From: Thermocrinis sp.
GTDB lineage: Bacteria > Aquificota > Aquificia > Aquificales > Aquificaceae
Reading direction: 5' to 3'
Assembly (NCBI RefSeq): GCF_036781485.1
Contig: NZ_DAIQAX010000002.1
Coordinates: 14,609 to 71,381, forward strand
Length of the DNA: 56,773 nt
The position numbers were made by a program, and so were the translations under genes. The notes below the pieces were generated by a model, which saw only the letters and a list, made by a program, of their open reading frames with translations, had not been told where the DNA came from and made no database searches. Below, piece after piece: positions 32,635 to 41,649 of the stretch (its first letter is position 1; each line of letters starts with the position of its first letter).

Positions 32635-33298
32635 GTGAAATTTCAATTGCGCGTTCTAACATCTTGGTTGTCGACCTTTGAAAGGGATGGGGATGTGGAC
32701 TTGGAAAGATGTATCTACATGGCCTCCACACCTAAGGGGAGGGTTCCTATACTTAAAGTTATGCAAACTACTATGTGCGATAAAAACTGTCTTTACTGCG
32801 TCTTTAGGAGGGATAGGGAACATACTCCTAGGATTTACATACCGCCAGAACAGCTGGCAAAAAGTTTTATAGAACTCTACAGAAAGGGCTTAGTGAAAGG
32901 TCTATTCTTATCCTCTGGCATATTTGGAAATGCGGAAGAAAAATACGATTTTAAGGGCTACATACACCTTAGGCTTCTTCAGAATTACAGGTGTTGATGG
33001 AGAAAAAGACGAGGAGATAATAAACGTAGTCCATTTTCTTCATAAGAAATACAGGCTGAGCAGAGTTTACTTTAGTGTCTTAGGAGGCTTGGGCTCTTCT
33101 AAACTGGGACCTTTTCCCCATAGAACTAAACACCGCAGACTATCATCTGCAAAGGAGATTATAAGAAGACGTAGGGAAAGAAAGCTAACCTCTCCAGAAG
33201 ACTTAAAAGGTATCAGAAATCAAAAAAAGATACTAAACTACACAACTCTGGGTGGAAGGTATTACGGAAAGAAGCAGAACGCAATGGGAAGACTATAA
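32635..33298 (+). pseudogene. Decayed radical SAM gene (TIGR03916-like, UDG-linked family)
   Basis: Two overlapping frames together form remnants of the putative DNA modification/repair radical SAM family usually paired with uracil-DNA glycosylase. Frame one (32635-32997) keeps LLK-type VPILKVMQTTMC and the cluster motif CDKNCLYC, then PPEQL, GLFLSSG and, abruptly, GYIHLRLL. Frame two (32924-33298) keeps the later parts: GEKDEEI, SRVYFSV, and the helix-hairpin-helix-like end AKEIIRRR..LTSPEDL. Segments normally between these motifs are missing, so there are at least two internal deletions plus a frameshift; the remnant is roughly half of the usual length. No uracil-DNA glycosylase gene is nearby. 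Confidence 0.75.
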
Positions 33299-33308
33299 TA
33301 CTACTGCC

Positions 33309-34097
33309 GTGTCTTCAAGCAAAGCTCAGGTCAGCCTAAAGCTTCCAAAAGAGTATTGGGATTTGGTCGTGAGTTTTCTCTTGTCAAAGGGCTTTTGTAA
33401 AAGGGATGTAGCTAATACAATCCTATCAATGACAGACGGAAAGAATAACTTCGTAAACTTCTACGCTTCTGGTATTCTTCTTATTCAAGGTAAGGAGGCG
33501 GAGAGGTTAAAAGAAGAGATTTTAGGCTTGATAAAACTGGAGCATGTGGTTGTTGGATGTGATGAGGCGGGGAAAGGGGACGTTTTTGGTCCATTGGTGC
33601 TGTGCTGTTGCATCTTAAGACCGGAAAACTTTGAGAAAGTCCTAAGCTTGTCACCAAAAGATTCCAAAAAAATCAAAGACGAGGAGCTCCTTAGGAAGGT
33701 TCAGGCGTTGGAAAATTTGGTGGAGTTTAGATGTATCCTCTTAAGTCCAAAAGAACTTAACCAAATCTACAGGGAAAAGCCAAACCTTAACCGCATACTG
33801 GATTGGGGATACTCAGAGCTTATAAAAGAGGTTCTTAAAAAGTATCCTCAGGCTAAGATAACGGTAGATGCTTACTCTCACCGAAATCCCTTCGGAAGTT
33901 TGGCAAGCTTTGAACACAAGGCAGAAGAAAAAGTAGAGGTAGCCTGTGCAAGTATGAAGGCGCGCTACGAGTTTTTAAATTGGCTAAAGACCTACGACCT
34001 TCCCAAAGGCGCTTCCTCGGAAGTTATGCAAAGAGCCAGAAGAATGTTAAATCAGAAGAACTACGAGGACTTCGTTAAAGCCTTCTTTCTGAAGTAA
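33309..34097 (+). CDS. rnhC: Ribonuclease HIII
   Basis: A 262-residue RNase HIII with an N-terminal TBP-like substrate-binding domain (about 1-75) and the RNase H fold starting GCDEAGKGDVFGPLV, where DEAGKG is diagnostic of HIII or its close relatives. Later acidic residues lie in SPKDSKKI and VDAYS. The start is uncertain: GTG at 33309 gives a good N-terminus and has a TATAAT (33294-33299) nine bases before it; GTG at 33252 would add 19 residues overlapping the pseudogene. It coexists with rnhB. The 3' end overlaps the RND pump gene by 37 nt. Confidence 0.9.
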   Translation: MSSSKAQVSLKLPKEYWDLVVSFLLSKGFCKRDVANTILSMTDGKNNFVNFYASGILLIQGKEAERLKEEILGLIKLEHVVVGCDEAGKGDVFGPLVLCCCILRPENFEKVLSLSPKDSKKIKDEELLRKVQALENLVEFRCILLSPKELNQIYREKPNLNRILDWGYSELIKEVLKKYPQAKITVDAYSHRNPFGSLASFEHKAEEKVEVACASMKARYEFLNWLKTYDLPKGASSEVMQRARRMLNQKNYEDFVKAFFLK

Positions 34098-37000
34098 TCA
34101 ACCCTGTCAAAGATTTCGTAAAGCACGGGAAGCAAGAAAAGACTCAAAGGTAGTCCTGTAATTATCCCACCTATAACCACCAAGGCAAGAGGCTTTCTAA
34201 GCTCTGAGCCGGCAGTAAGACCAAGGGCTACTGGAATTAACGCCGATATTATGGTTATTGTTGTCATAAGTATAGGCCTTAACCTTTCCCTTCTTGCGTT
34301 AAGTATAGCCTCTCTGGTAGGAAGGCCCTCCTTTCTGAGCTGGATGATCCGCTCTATAAAAAGCACCGCATCTCTGACGATGATACCCACAAGCAGTATT
34401 ATTCCGAAGTAAGAAGGGACGCTCAAAGAAGTGTTTGTTAGCCACAAAAGCCCAAAGGCACCCATTACAGCCAAAGGCACCATCACCAAAACGGTAAAGG
34501 GATGTCTGTAGCTCTCAAACAAGGACGCAAGGACCATATAAACCCCAACCAAAGCAGCTATTAAAGCCATGCCCAAGCCTTGAAAGGCTCTGGCAAATTC
34601 CTTAGCTTGTCCTGTGGCTTCGTAAGTGTAGCCAGGAGGAAGATTACTCTTAAACCAATCCTCCAGATCCTTTACTGCATCCGCCAGAGATTTTTCCCCA
34701 GATAGGTTTGAAAAGAAGGAAAAAGCATACTGCCTGTTGTATCTGTTCAGGTACTGATATCCAGTCCTCTGTTCTATCTCCACCACCTCAGTGAGTGGCA
34801 CTAAGGCTCCTGTGGGGCTTTTCAGATAAACCTTTTTTAGATTCTCCAGGTTCTGCACAAAGGATGGTATAGCCTTTATATAAAGGTCGTAGCTTTCTGA
34901 GCCAAGCTCGTAGGTTGCTATCTGTAGCTTTCCAAACAGTACCCTTAGTGTAATAGACACTTGCTCCACACTTATGCCAAGGTCTGCAAGCCTCTCTCGG
35001 TTAACTTTTATATGCACCTGTGGCTCATTTAGCCTAAGGTCCGTATCCACATCCCTGTATCCAGGTTTTCCCCTAAATTCCGCCAAAAGCTTGTTTGATA
35101 TACTCTGAAGCTGTTCTATGTCTGGACCTTTAATCACATACTGGATATCCACCTGCCTTCCGCCAGCAGGACCGATTATGCCCGCTGATTCTACGCTAAC
35201 TTTTACATCTCTTAACTTTGCAAATTCTTTCCTTAACATCTCCATAACTTGTCTTTGATGGGGTCTTTTGCCCCTTTCCACCAGATAAACAAAGGCTAAA
35301 CCACCGTTTACAGTGGGCCTTCCTGCCACTCCTTGACCCATAGCTAAGCCAAACCTGTCTACATATGGATTCTTTCTGATTATCTCCTCAACCTCTTTCG
35401 TCTTTTGCTCCGTAAATTCAAAGGACGATCCTACCGGTGTTTCAAACCTAACCAAAAACCTACCCTCATCCACCAGTGGGAAGAACTCTCTCTTGGTCAT
35501 CCTAAAGAGCTGAAAGCCAGCCAACACACTGACCAAAGAGAGGCCTATAACAATAGCTTTGTGGTCCAAGGACCACCTAAGGGCTTTATCAAAGTAGCCT
35601 TCAAACTTTGCATAAACTTTAGTGAAAGGGTTTTCTACTGGCACTTTATCTACCAACCTAGAAACCGCCATAGGCGTAAAACTTATGGCAACCAGGTATG
35701 AAAGGGCTATAGCCACCACCAACGTCAGGGCAAAACTCCCAAAGAGCTTGCCTACCACACCCTTTAGGAATATGATCGGTATAAATACGATTATCAAAGA
35801 GGCCGTTGAAGCAAGCAGTGCAAAGATAACCACCCTTGTGCCTCTTTCTGCTGCCTCTAAAGGAGGTAGATTTTCCTCTTTTCGCCTTCTGTAGATGCTC
35901 TCTAAGACTACTATAGCGTCATCTATAACTATGCCTACCGCCACAGCAAGACCCAAAAGGGTAAAGGTGTTCAAAGATTGGTCTGTCTGATACAAAAAGA
36001 AAACTGTTCCCAAAAGAGCCACAGGTATGGCAAAGACGGGAACAAAGGTAAGCTTCACGCTACCGAGGAAAAAGTAAACCACTAAGGAAGTTAATAGACT
36101 TCCTATGATTATCTCCTCCAACGCAGCTTTTACACTGTCTTTGACAAACACGCTGGCATCAAAGGTTATGTCCATCCTCATACCAGGTGGAAGCTGTCTG
36201 TTCCACTCTTCCATTCTTTGTTTTACTCTATCCACAGTGGCGACGGTGTTTGTCTTAGACTGTTTGTAAATCACAAAAGCTATGGCTTGCTCTCCCATGT
36301 ACCTTGCCATACCCCTCTTTTCATCCTCCCCAAACTCCGCGTAGCCTATGTCCCCAAGTCTGAGGTTGGGATTTATGAAAATACTTTCCAGCTCCTTGGC
36401 GTCCTTTGCCTTCCCGTAAAAACGGATTATGTAGTCTCTTTCCTTTCCGTATATTGCACCTGCAGGTGAATCTAAGTGATTTTTGACAACCGCTTCCACA
36501 ACTTCCTGAATGGCTAAGTTCCTTGAATATAGCTTCTCAGGATCTATCCTTATCCACATTACGTTGTCTCTGAATCCTCCCAAATCCACCTGCCCGACCC
36601 CATCTATCCTTTCAAAGTCCCTCTTTATTATCTTGTCAGCCCAGTATGCCAAAGTCTGATAGTCCGCAGTCTTTGAGTGAAGAAGGATAGCCAGTATGGG
36701 TGCTAAAGATGTGTCCACTTTTCTGACTATGGGAGGATCCACGCCCTCTGGGAGTCTCCTCATAGCCCTCTGGACCGCGTCTCTGACTTCCTGAGCTGCC
36801 ACGTCTATATCCTTTTCAAGGGAGAAGGTGATAGTTATCCTGGATGTGCCAGAGAAACTCTGAGAAACTATAGACTCTATACCGCTAATGGTTGATATCT
36901 GCTCTTCTATAACCCTGGTTACGTTCACATCTACCACCGTAGGATCAGCACCAGGATAGGTGGTAACTACGCTAACTGTGGGAAAATCCACGTCTGGCAG

Positions 37001-37102
37001 TCTATCTATGGGTATGTTTCGGAGGGAATAAAGACCTAAGAGGATGAAGGCAAACATAAACATCCAGGATGTAACTGGTCTGTGAATAAAAAATCTGTGC
37101 AT
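34061..37102 (-). CDS. RND-family inner-membrane efflux pump (HAE1 type)
   Basis: A 1013-residue AcrB/MexB-like proton-driven pump: 12 membrane helices in two halves, each followed by a large periplasmic domain. FFIHRPVTSWM starts the protein, and IPIDRLPDVDFPTVSV is the conserved first periplasmic stretch. TM4 carries the proton-relay pair in GIVIDDAIVVLE. Substrates cannot be read from sequence. The membrane-fusion protein and outer-membrane channel are not adjacent. A TATAAT (complement of 37114-37119) lies 11 nt before the ATG, with no Shine-Dalgarno. Confidence 0.93.
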   Translation of the reverse strand: MHRFFIHRPVTSWMFMFAFILLGLYSLRNIPIDRLPDVDFPTVSVVTTYPGADPTVVDVNVTRVIEEQISTISGIESIVSQSFSGTSRITITFSLEKDIDVAAQEVRDAVQRAMRRLPEGVDPPIVRKVDTSLAPILAILLHSKTADYQTLAYWADKIIKRDFERIDGVGQVDLGGFRDNVMWIRIDPEKLYSRNLAIQEVVEAVVKNHLDSPAGAIYGKERDYIIRFYGKAKDAKELESIFINPNLRLGDIGYAEFGEDEKRGMARYMGEQAIAFVIYKQSKTNTVATVDRVKQRMEEWNRQLPPGMRMDITFDASVFVKDSVKAALEEIIIGSLLTSLVVYFFLGSVKLTFVPVFAIPVALLGTVFFLYQTDQSLNTFTLLGLAVAVGIVIDDAIVVLESIYRRRKEENLPPLEAAERGTRVVIFALLASTASLIIVFIPIIFLKGVVGKLFGSFALTLVVAIALSYLVAISFTPMAVSRLVDKVPVENPFTKVYAKFEGYFDKALRWSLDHKAIVIGLSLVSVLAGFQLFRMTKREFFPLVDEGRFLVRFETPVGSSFEFTEQKTKEVEEIIRKNPYVDRFGLAMGQGVAGRPTVNGGLAFVYLVERGKRPHQRQVMEMLRKEFAKLRDVKVSVESAGIIGPAGGRQVDIQYVIKGPDIEQLQSISNKLLAEFRGKPGYRDVDTDLRLNEPQVHIKVNRERLADLGISVEQVSITLRVLFGKLQIATYELGSESYDLYIKAIPSFVQNLENLKKVYLKSPTGALVPLTEVVEIEQRTGYQYLNRYNRQYAFSFFSNLSGEKSLADAVKDLEDWFKSNLPPGYTYEATGQAKEFARAFQGLGMALIAALVGVYMVLASLFESYRHPFTVLVMVPLAVMGAFGLLWLTNTSLSVPSYFGIILLVGIIVRDAVLFIERIIQLRKEGLPTREAILNARRERLRPILMTTITIISALIPVALGLTAGSELRKPLALVVIGGIITGLPLSLFLLPVLYEIFDRVDYFRKKALTKSS

Positions 37103-37141
37103 TACAGACTGCTATTATATCTTATGAGGTAAGTTCTTACC

Positions 37142-38200
37142 CTATACGTGTATAACCTTTAGAACCTCCTCTAAAACTGGTGGTAAAACCTTAGGTTGTA
37201 GGCATACCTTCATGGCGGTGTCTGGGTCCTTTAGCCCATTGCCGGTAAGGGTACAGACCACCACCTCACCACCGCGGAAGAAGCCTTCCCTACAGAGTTT
37301 TATAAGTCCAGCCACAGAAGCTGCGGATGCTGGTTCGCAGAATATACCTTCTTTAGAAGCCACCAACTTATAGGCATGTAGTATTTCATCATCGCTAACT
37401 GCATCAATCATTCCCCCAGATTCCTTAGAAGCCTGAAGGGCAGACTGCCAACTGTAAGGATTGCCTATCTTTATAGCAGTGGCTATTGTCTGAGGATTCT
37501 TTATAGGGTAGCCTTTAACTATGGGCGCCGCTCCCTCCGCTTGCCATCCCATCATCTTTGGTAGTTTTTCAATCTTTCCCCTTTCGTAATACTCTTTGTA
37601 GCCTTTCCAATAGGCTGTTATGTTTCCTGCGTTCCCCACTGGTATAAAGTGATAATCTGGAACAAATCCCAGCGCATCGCACACTTCAAAGGCACCTGTT
37701 TTTTGCCCCTCTATCCTGTACGGATTTACCGAATTGACCACTTCTACTGGAAGAAGCTCCCCTAACTTCCTGACTATTTCCAAAGCATCATCAAAAGTTC
37801 CTTGAATTGCCAAAACCTCCGCACCGTAGATAACAGCCTGCGAGAGTTTTCCAAGAGCCACCGCACCCTTTGGAAGAAGCACGTAGGCCTTTAGCCCAGC
37901 TTTGGCAGCGTATGCGGCAGCAGAGGCAGAGGTATTTCCAGTAGAGGCGCATATAACAGCCTTTTTCCCACTTTCTACAGCCTTTGATATGGCAAGGGTC
38001 ATACCTCTGTCCTTGAAAGACCCAGTGGGATTTAGCCCTTCGTACTTTAGGTATATTTCTCCCTTAAAACCGATTTCCTTAGCCAGGTTATCTGCCTTTA
38101 TCAGAGGAGTGTTTCCTTCACAAAGAGTTATTACAGGCGTCCTGTCACTGACAGGCAAATATTCCCTATAGTGGTGAATAATTCCTCGCCAGTAATTCAT
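37142..38200 (-). CDS. thrC: Threonine synthase
   Basis: A 352-residue fold-type II PLP enzyme converting O-phosphohomoserine to threonine. N-terminal LCEGNTPLIKADNL, PLP lysine K63 in NPTGSFKDRGM, then ASTGNTSAS and GNAGNI for phosphate binding. The length fits the short bacterial class. It stands alone; upstream of its start (beyond 38201) are its TATAAT-like element (complement of 38216-38221), then an inverted repeat and the tRNA-Glu promoter. Confidence 0.95.
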   Translation of the reverse strand: MNYWRGIIHHYREYLPVSDRTPVITLCEGNTPLIKADNLAKEIGFKGEIYLKYEGLNPTGSFKDRGMTLAISKAVESGKKAVICASTGNTSASAAAYAAKAGLKAYVLLPKGAVALGKLSQAVIYGAEVLAIQGTFDDALEIVRKLGELLPVEVVNSVNPYRIEGQKTGAFEVCDALGFVPDYHFIPVGNAGNITAYWKGYKEYYERGKIEKLPKMMGWQAEGAAPIVKGYPIKNPQTIATAIKIGNPYSWQSALQASKESGGMIDAVSDDEILHAYKLVASKEGIFCEPASAASVAGLIKLCREGFFRGGEVVVCTLTGNGLKDPDTAMKVCLQPKVLPPVLEEVLKVIHV

Positions 38201-38247
38201 TAAAACTTAGAGAAAATTATAAATTAGTTTTCAGGAAACTCCCGGCA

Positions 38248-38343
38248 GGAGGTTGTTCGAAAAATCCCTCATTGGGCCGTCCCCCCAACCTCTAAGGGAA
38301 CTAACCTGCTCCGCACTTTGAAAGGATTTTTCGAACAGCCTCC
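38248..38343. repeat. Long imperfect inverted repeat, MITE-like or structured RNA
   Basis: Two 20-base arms (38248-38267 and 38324-38343) are reverse complements except one position, which would be a G-U pair in RNA. The 56-base centre has its own nested pairing (CCCT 38266-38269 with AGGG 38295-38298; TTGGG 38272-38276 with CCCAA 38284-38288). It lies between the divergent thrC and tRNA-Glu promoters, so it is not a terminator for either. No transposase, clear target-site duplication or second copy is visible in the window. A small non-autonomous element or a transcribed hairpin are both possible. Confidence 0.65.
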
Positions 38344-38351
38344 AGAAACGC

Positions 38352-38380
38352 TTGACTGCTGATAAGATATATGCTAAAAT
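38352..38380 (+). promoter_or_regulatory. Sigma-70 promoter of tRNA-Glu and gyrB
   Basis: TTGACT (38352-38357), exactly 17 bases, then TAAAAT (38375-38380), placing the start point a few bases before the tRNA at 38393. This is the most canonical promoter in the window and serves tRNA-Glu and, by spacing, probably gyrB. Confidence 0.75.
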
Positions 38381-38392
38381 AAAATGTTGTTA

Positions 38393-38468
38393 GCCCCCGT
38401 CGTCTAGCCAGGTCCAGGACACCGCCCTTTCAAGGCGGAGAACGCGGGTTCAAATCCCGCCGGGGGTG
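38393..38468 (+). tRNA. tRNA-Glu (anticodon TTC)
   Basis: Cloverleaf fits: acceptor GCCCCCG with CGGGGGT, anticodon stem CCGCC/GGCGG around loop CTTTCAA, and T arm GCGGG-TTCAAAT-CCCGC. The anticodon is TTC (glutamate). The 3' CCA is not encoded (GTTTT follows the discriminator G), so it must be added by the CC- and A-adding enzymes, one of which is encoded at 467-2902. The gyrB start codon comes only 14 bases after the tRNA 3' end. Confidence 0.96.
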
Positions 38469-38482
38469 TTTTAAAGCACAGC

Positions 38483-40858
38483 ATGAGCGATAAAGAAATT
38501 TTCTCCGAAGAATATAAAGCAGAAGCAATCAAAGCAATAACCGGTTTAGAGCACGTAAGAACAAGACCCTCTATGTATATAGGGGATGTGGGAGAGAGGG
38601 GTCTGCATCACCTGATATGGGAAATCCTGGACAACGCTGTAGATGAACATATGGCAGGCTATGCTGACCAGATATCTTTAATAATACACAGCGATAACTC
38701 CATAACCGTAGAGGATAACGGAAGAGGTATTCCTGTGGATATCCACCCCGAAACTGGTATTCCTGCAGTTCAGATGGTATTTACTATGCTGGGAGCAGGG
38801 GGAAAGTTTGACAAGAAGGTTTATAGGTACTCTGGTGGCCTTCACGGCGTGGGTGCGTCGGTGGTTAATGCCCTTTCTGAGTGGCTCGTTGTTGAAGTAT
38901 ATAGGGATGGTATTATATACAGACAAGAATACAGAAGAGGAGAACCATTAACAGAAGTTTTGCCGGTAGGAAAAACCACCAAGAGAGGCACAAAGGTTAC
39001 CTTCAAACCAGACCCAGAGATTTTTGAAACAACAAAGATAAAGTACGACATAGTTGAAAAGCGTGTTAGAGAGTTAGCTTATCTAAATCCCAACTGTAGG
39101 TTTTTACTAAAGGATGAAAGAATAAACAAAGAACTTCTTTATCACTTTACAAGAGGGATAGAAGAACTCGTATCCTATCTTTCAGTAGGTAGAGAGCCAC
39201 TTTTTGAAGAGATCGTCAGAATTCAAGGGGAAGCAGATGGTGTTATAGTTGATATAGCTTTCTCTTACACAAAGGACTATAAGGAGATAGTTGAAAGCTT
39301 TGTAAATAACATAAAAACAGTAGAAGGGGGCACACACGTTACAGGCTTTAGATCCGGGCTTACGAAGGCTGTTATGAGAGCCCTGCCAAGCCTCAAAATA
39401 CAAAAGGACCTTAAGGAAACAATAACGGGAGAGGACCTAAGGGAAGGTTTAGTTGCGGTGGTTTCTTGCAAGGTGCCAGAACCACAGTTTGAAGGACAGA
39501 CAAAAACCAAGCTCGGAAATCAAAACGTTAAAAACATAGTAGAGTCCATAGTCTATGAAAATCTTTCCATTTACTTTGAAGATAAAAGAGACATCCTAAG
39601 GCTAATAGTTGAAAAAGCCATTGAGGCAGCCTTAGCAAGAGAGGCGGCAAAGAAAGCTAAAGAGCTTGTAAGAAGAAAGTCACCCCTTGAGGATAGCACA
39701 CTACCCGGAAAACTTGCGGACTGTTCCGAAAAGGATCCGAAAAAATGCGAGCTCTTCATCGTAGAGGGAGAATCGGCAGGTGGGTCTGCCAAGCAGGGAA
39801 GAGACAGAAGATTTCAGGCTGTCTTACCTTTGAGAGGAAAAATTCTAAATGTAGAAAAAGCAAGGCTTGACAAGATATTTTCAAACGAAGAGATAAAGGC
39901 TATAGTCAGCTCCTTAGGTTCAGGGATAGGGGAGGAGATGGACCTTTCTAAGCTCAGGTATCACAAGATAATTCTTATGACTGATGCAGATGTGGATGGC
40001 TCTCACATAAGGACCTTACTTTTGACCTTCTTTTACAGATACCTTCCTAAGCTTATAGAGAACGGCTACTTATACATAGCCCAACCTCCTCTTTATAGAG
40101 TCAAAAAAGGAAAGTCGGTTTTTTATCTTAAAGATGACCGAGAGTTAGAGAATTTTCTATACGGCTACATAAAAAAAGAAGGTCTTTTAAAGGATGCAGA
40201 TGGTGTAGAATACAGAGGCGATAGGCTCATAGACATTCTTAAAAAGCTAAAGGAGATAGAGGAAGGTTATAGGATATTGGTTAGAAAAAAAGGAGAGGAG
40301 ATAATAGAATGTATACTAAGGCATCGTCTTACAGAAAAGGATCTAAGACAAGAGAAGGATCTTGAGGCAAAGCTAAACAACTTGAAGGATTGCGTGAAAA
40401 ACTATAACATAAGCACAAAATACGACCAGCAGGAAGGCGCCTACGAGCTTGTGTTTACCGACAGGAGTGTGGGCAAAAAAATCATAGTAGATGCAGATCT
40501 TCTGTCTTCAATTACGTATAAACAAATCTTGGAAGGCATAGGTCTAAAGCTTCCGGTGGAAGTGTGGGTGGAGAAAAAGAGTAAGGTGGTTAATAATCTG
40601 CATAGCATTCTTGATTCAATTACAGAACTTGCTAAAACCAGTTTTGAAATTCAGAGATACAAAGGTCTTGGAGAGATGAACCCAGAACAACTTTGGGAAA
40701 CTACTATGAACCCTAAAAATAGAAGGCTTTTGAGGGTATCCATAGAAGATGGAGCGGAGGCAGACAGAATCTTTAGCATACTTATGGGAGAACAAGTGGA
40801 ACCAAGAAGAGAATTCATAGAAGCCTATGCCAAAGAGGTAAGGAACTTAGATGTTTAA
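38483..40858 (+). CDS. gyrB: DNA gyrase subunit B
   Basis: A 791-residue type II topoisomerase ATPase subunit. GHKL ATPase motifs: DNAVDEH, EDNGRGIPVD, YSGGLHGVGASVVNALS. TOPRIM: EGESAGGSAKQGRDR and TDADVDGSHI. The C-terminus has QRYKGLGEMNPEQLWETTMNP. Compared with the 640-residue Gram-positive form there is a TOPRIM insertion of roughly 150 residues (about 540-700), as in Gram-negative GyrB. No good Shine-Dalgarno precedes the ATG; the message probably begins as a tRNA-Glu-gyrB transcript. Confidence 0.97.
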   Translation: MSDKEIFSEEYKAEAIKAITGLEHVRTRPSMYIGDVGERGLHHLIWEILDNAVDEHMAGYADQISLIIHSDNSITVEDNGRGIPVDIHPETGIPAVQMVFTMLGAGGKFDKKVYRYSGGLHGVGASVVNALSEWLVVEVYRDGIIYRQEYRRGEPLTEVLPVGKTTKRGTKVTFKPDPEIFETTKIKYDIVEKRVRELAYLNPNCRFLLKDERINKELLYHFTRGIEELVSYLSVGREPLFEEIVRIQGEADGVIVDIAFSYTKDYKEIVESFVNNIKTVEGGTHVTGFRSGLTKAVMRALPSLKIQKDLKETITGEDLREGLVAVVSCKVPEPQFEGQTKTKLGNQNVKNIVESIVYENLSIYFEDKRDILRLIVEKAIEAALAREAAKKAKELVRRKSPLEDSTLPGKLADCSEKDPKKCELFIVEGESAGGSAKQGRDRRFQAVLPLRGKILNVEKARLDKIFSNEEIKAIVSSLGSGIGEEMDLSKLRYHKIILMTDADVDGSHIRTLLLTFFYRYLPKLIENGYLYIAQPPLYRVKKGKSVFYLKDDRELENFLYGYIKKEGLLKDADGVEYRGDRLIDILKKLKEIEEGYRILVRKKGEEIIECILRHRLTEKDLRQEKDLEAKLNNLKDCVKNYNISTKYDQQEGAYELVFTDRSVGKKIIVDADLLSSITYKQILEGIGLKLPVEVWVEKKSKVVNNLHSILDSITELAKTSFEIQRYKGLGEMNPEQLWETTMNPKNRRLLRVSIEDGAEADRIFSILMGEQVEPRREFIEAYAKEVRNLDV

Positions 40859-41648
40859 GAGAATATTAGTAGGTTTGGATGGGTCACCAACAAGTTGGAC
40901 TGCAGCAGATTACGCCTTTACTATAGGCCAAAAGCTTGACATACCAGTGGTTGGTATGCACATCATAGACGAGCGTATTCTTGAGGAGGGTTTTTTGGAA
41001 GACATAGCTGGAGTCTTAGGTTTTAACTACTATGCGGGTATATCTGCTAAGTTAAAAGATTTTTTTGAAGAACAGGCAAGCGTGCTCTTGGATGAGTTTT
41101 TAGCACTGGGGCGGGAAAAAGGAGTTAAGGTGTCTTCTTACCAAAGCATGGGCAAACCATATCAAATAATCCTTTCTCAAGCAGATCCAGAAGATCTGAT
41201 AGTGTTAGGGAGAAAATCTCACAAACCCGTCTCTGGCTTTTTACTTGGTTCAACTACTGACATAGTGATTAGAAGATCGCCCTGTCCTGTGTTGGTTGTG
41301 CCGGAAGAGAAAAGGCAGATAAAAAAACTCTGCGTAGGATACGACGGTAGCGCTTCGGCAAAAAAAGCCTTAGATATAGCAAAATCTTTGGCTAAGGTTT
41401 TTGAAGGTAAAGTGTATGCAGTGCATGTGGGAGAAAAGGACCTTTCTGATGAGGTGGGGGTTGATGTCCAATACGTAACCGTGCAGGGCATTCCAGAAGA
41501 AAAATTGGTAGAATATTGTAAGAGAGAGGAAATCGATTTGTTGTTTATGGGAGCGTTCTCTAAGGGAAGGGTGAAAGAGCTTTTCTTAGGAAGCGTTACA
41601 AGTTTTGTAATTCACCACTTAAACATACCTATCTTTTTGGTGAAGTAA
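40851..41648 (+). CDS. Tandem universal stress protein (UspA family)
   Basis: A 265-residue protein with two Usp domains (about 1-150 and 156-265). The first has the ATP-binding pattern VLGRKSHKPVSGFLLGSTTDIVIRRSPCPVLVV in outline (G-2x-G-9x-G-S/T variant); the second has MGAFSKGRVKELFLGSVTSFV. Such proteins bind ATP and support survival under stress; the exact role is not predictable. The start overlaps gyrB by 8 nt and the stop is followed directly by rsmI. Confidence 0.88.
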   Translation: MFKRILVGLDGSPTSWTAADYAFTIGQKLDIPVVGMHIIDERILEEGFLEDIAGVLGFNYYAGISAKLKDFFEEQASVLLDEFLALGREKGVKVSSYQSMGKPYQIILSQADPEDLIVLGRKSHKPVSGFLLGSTTDIVIRRSPCPVLVVPEEKRQIKKLCVGYDGSASAKKALDIAKSLAKVFEGKVYAVHVGEKDLSDEVGVDVQYVTVQGIPEEKLVEYCKREEIDLLFMGAFSKGRVKELFLGSVTSFVIHHLNIPIFLVK

Positions 41649-41649
41649 A

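Noticed and set aside
38248..38343. Attachment site of an integrated element at tRNA-Glu
   Set aside because: No integrase or phage gene is present, and no repeat of the tRNA 3' end is visible downstream, where gyrB follows at once.
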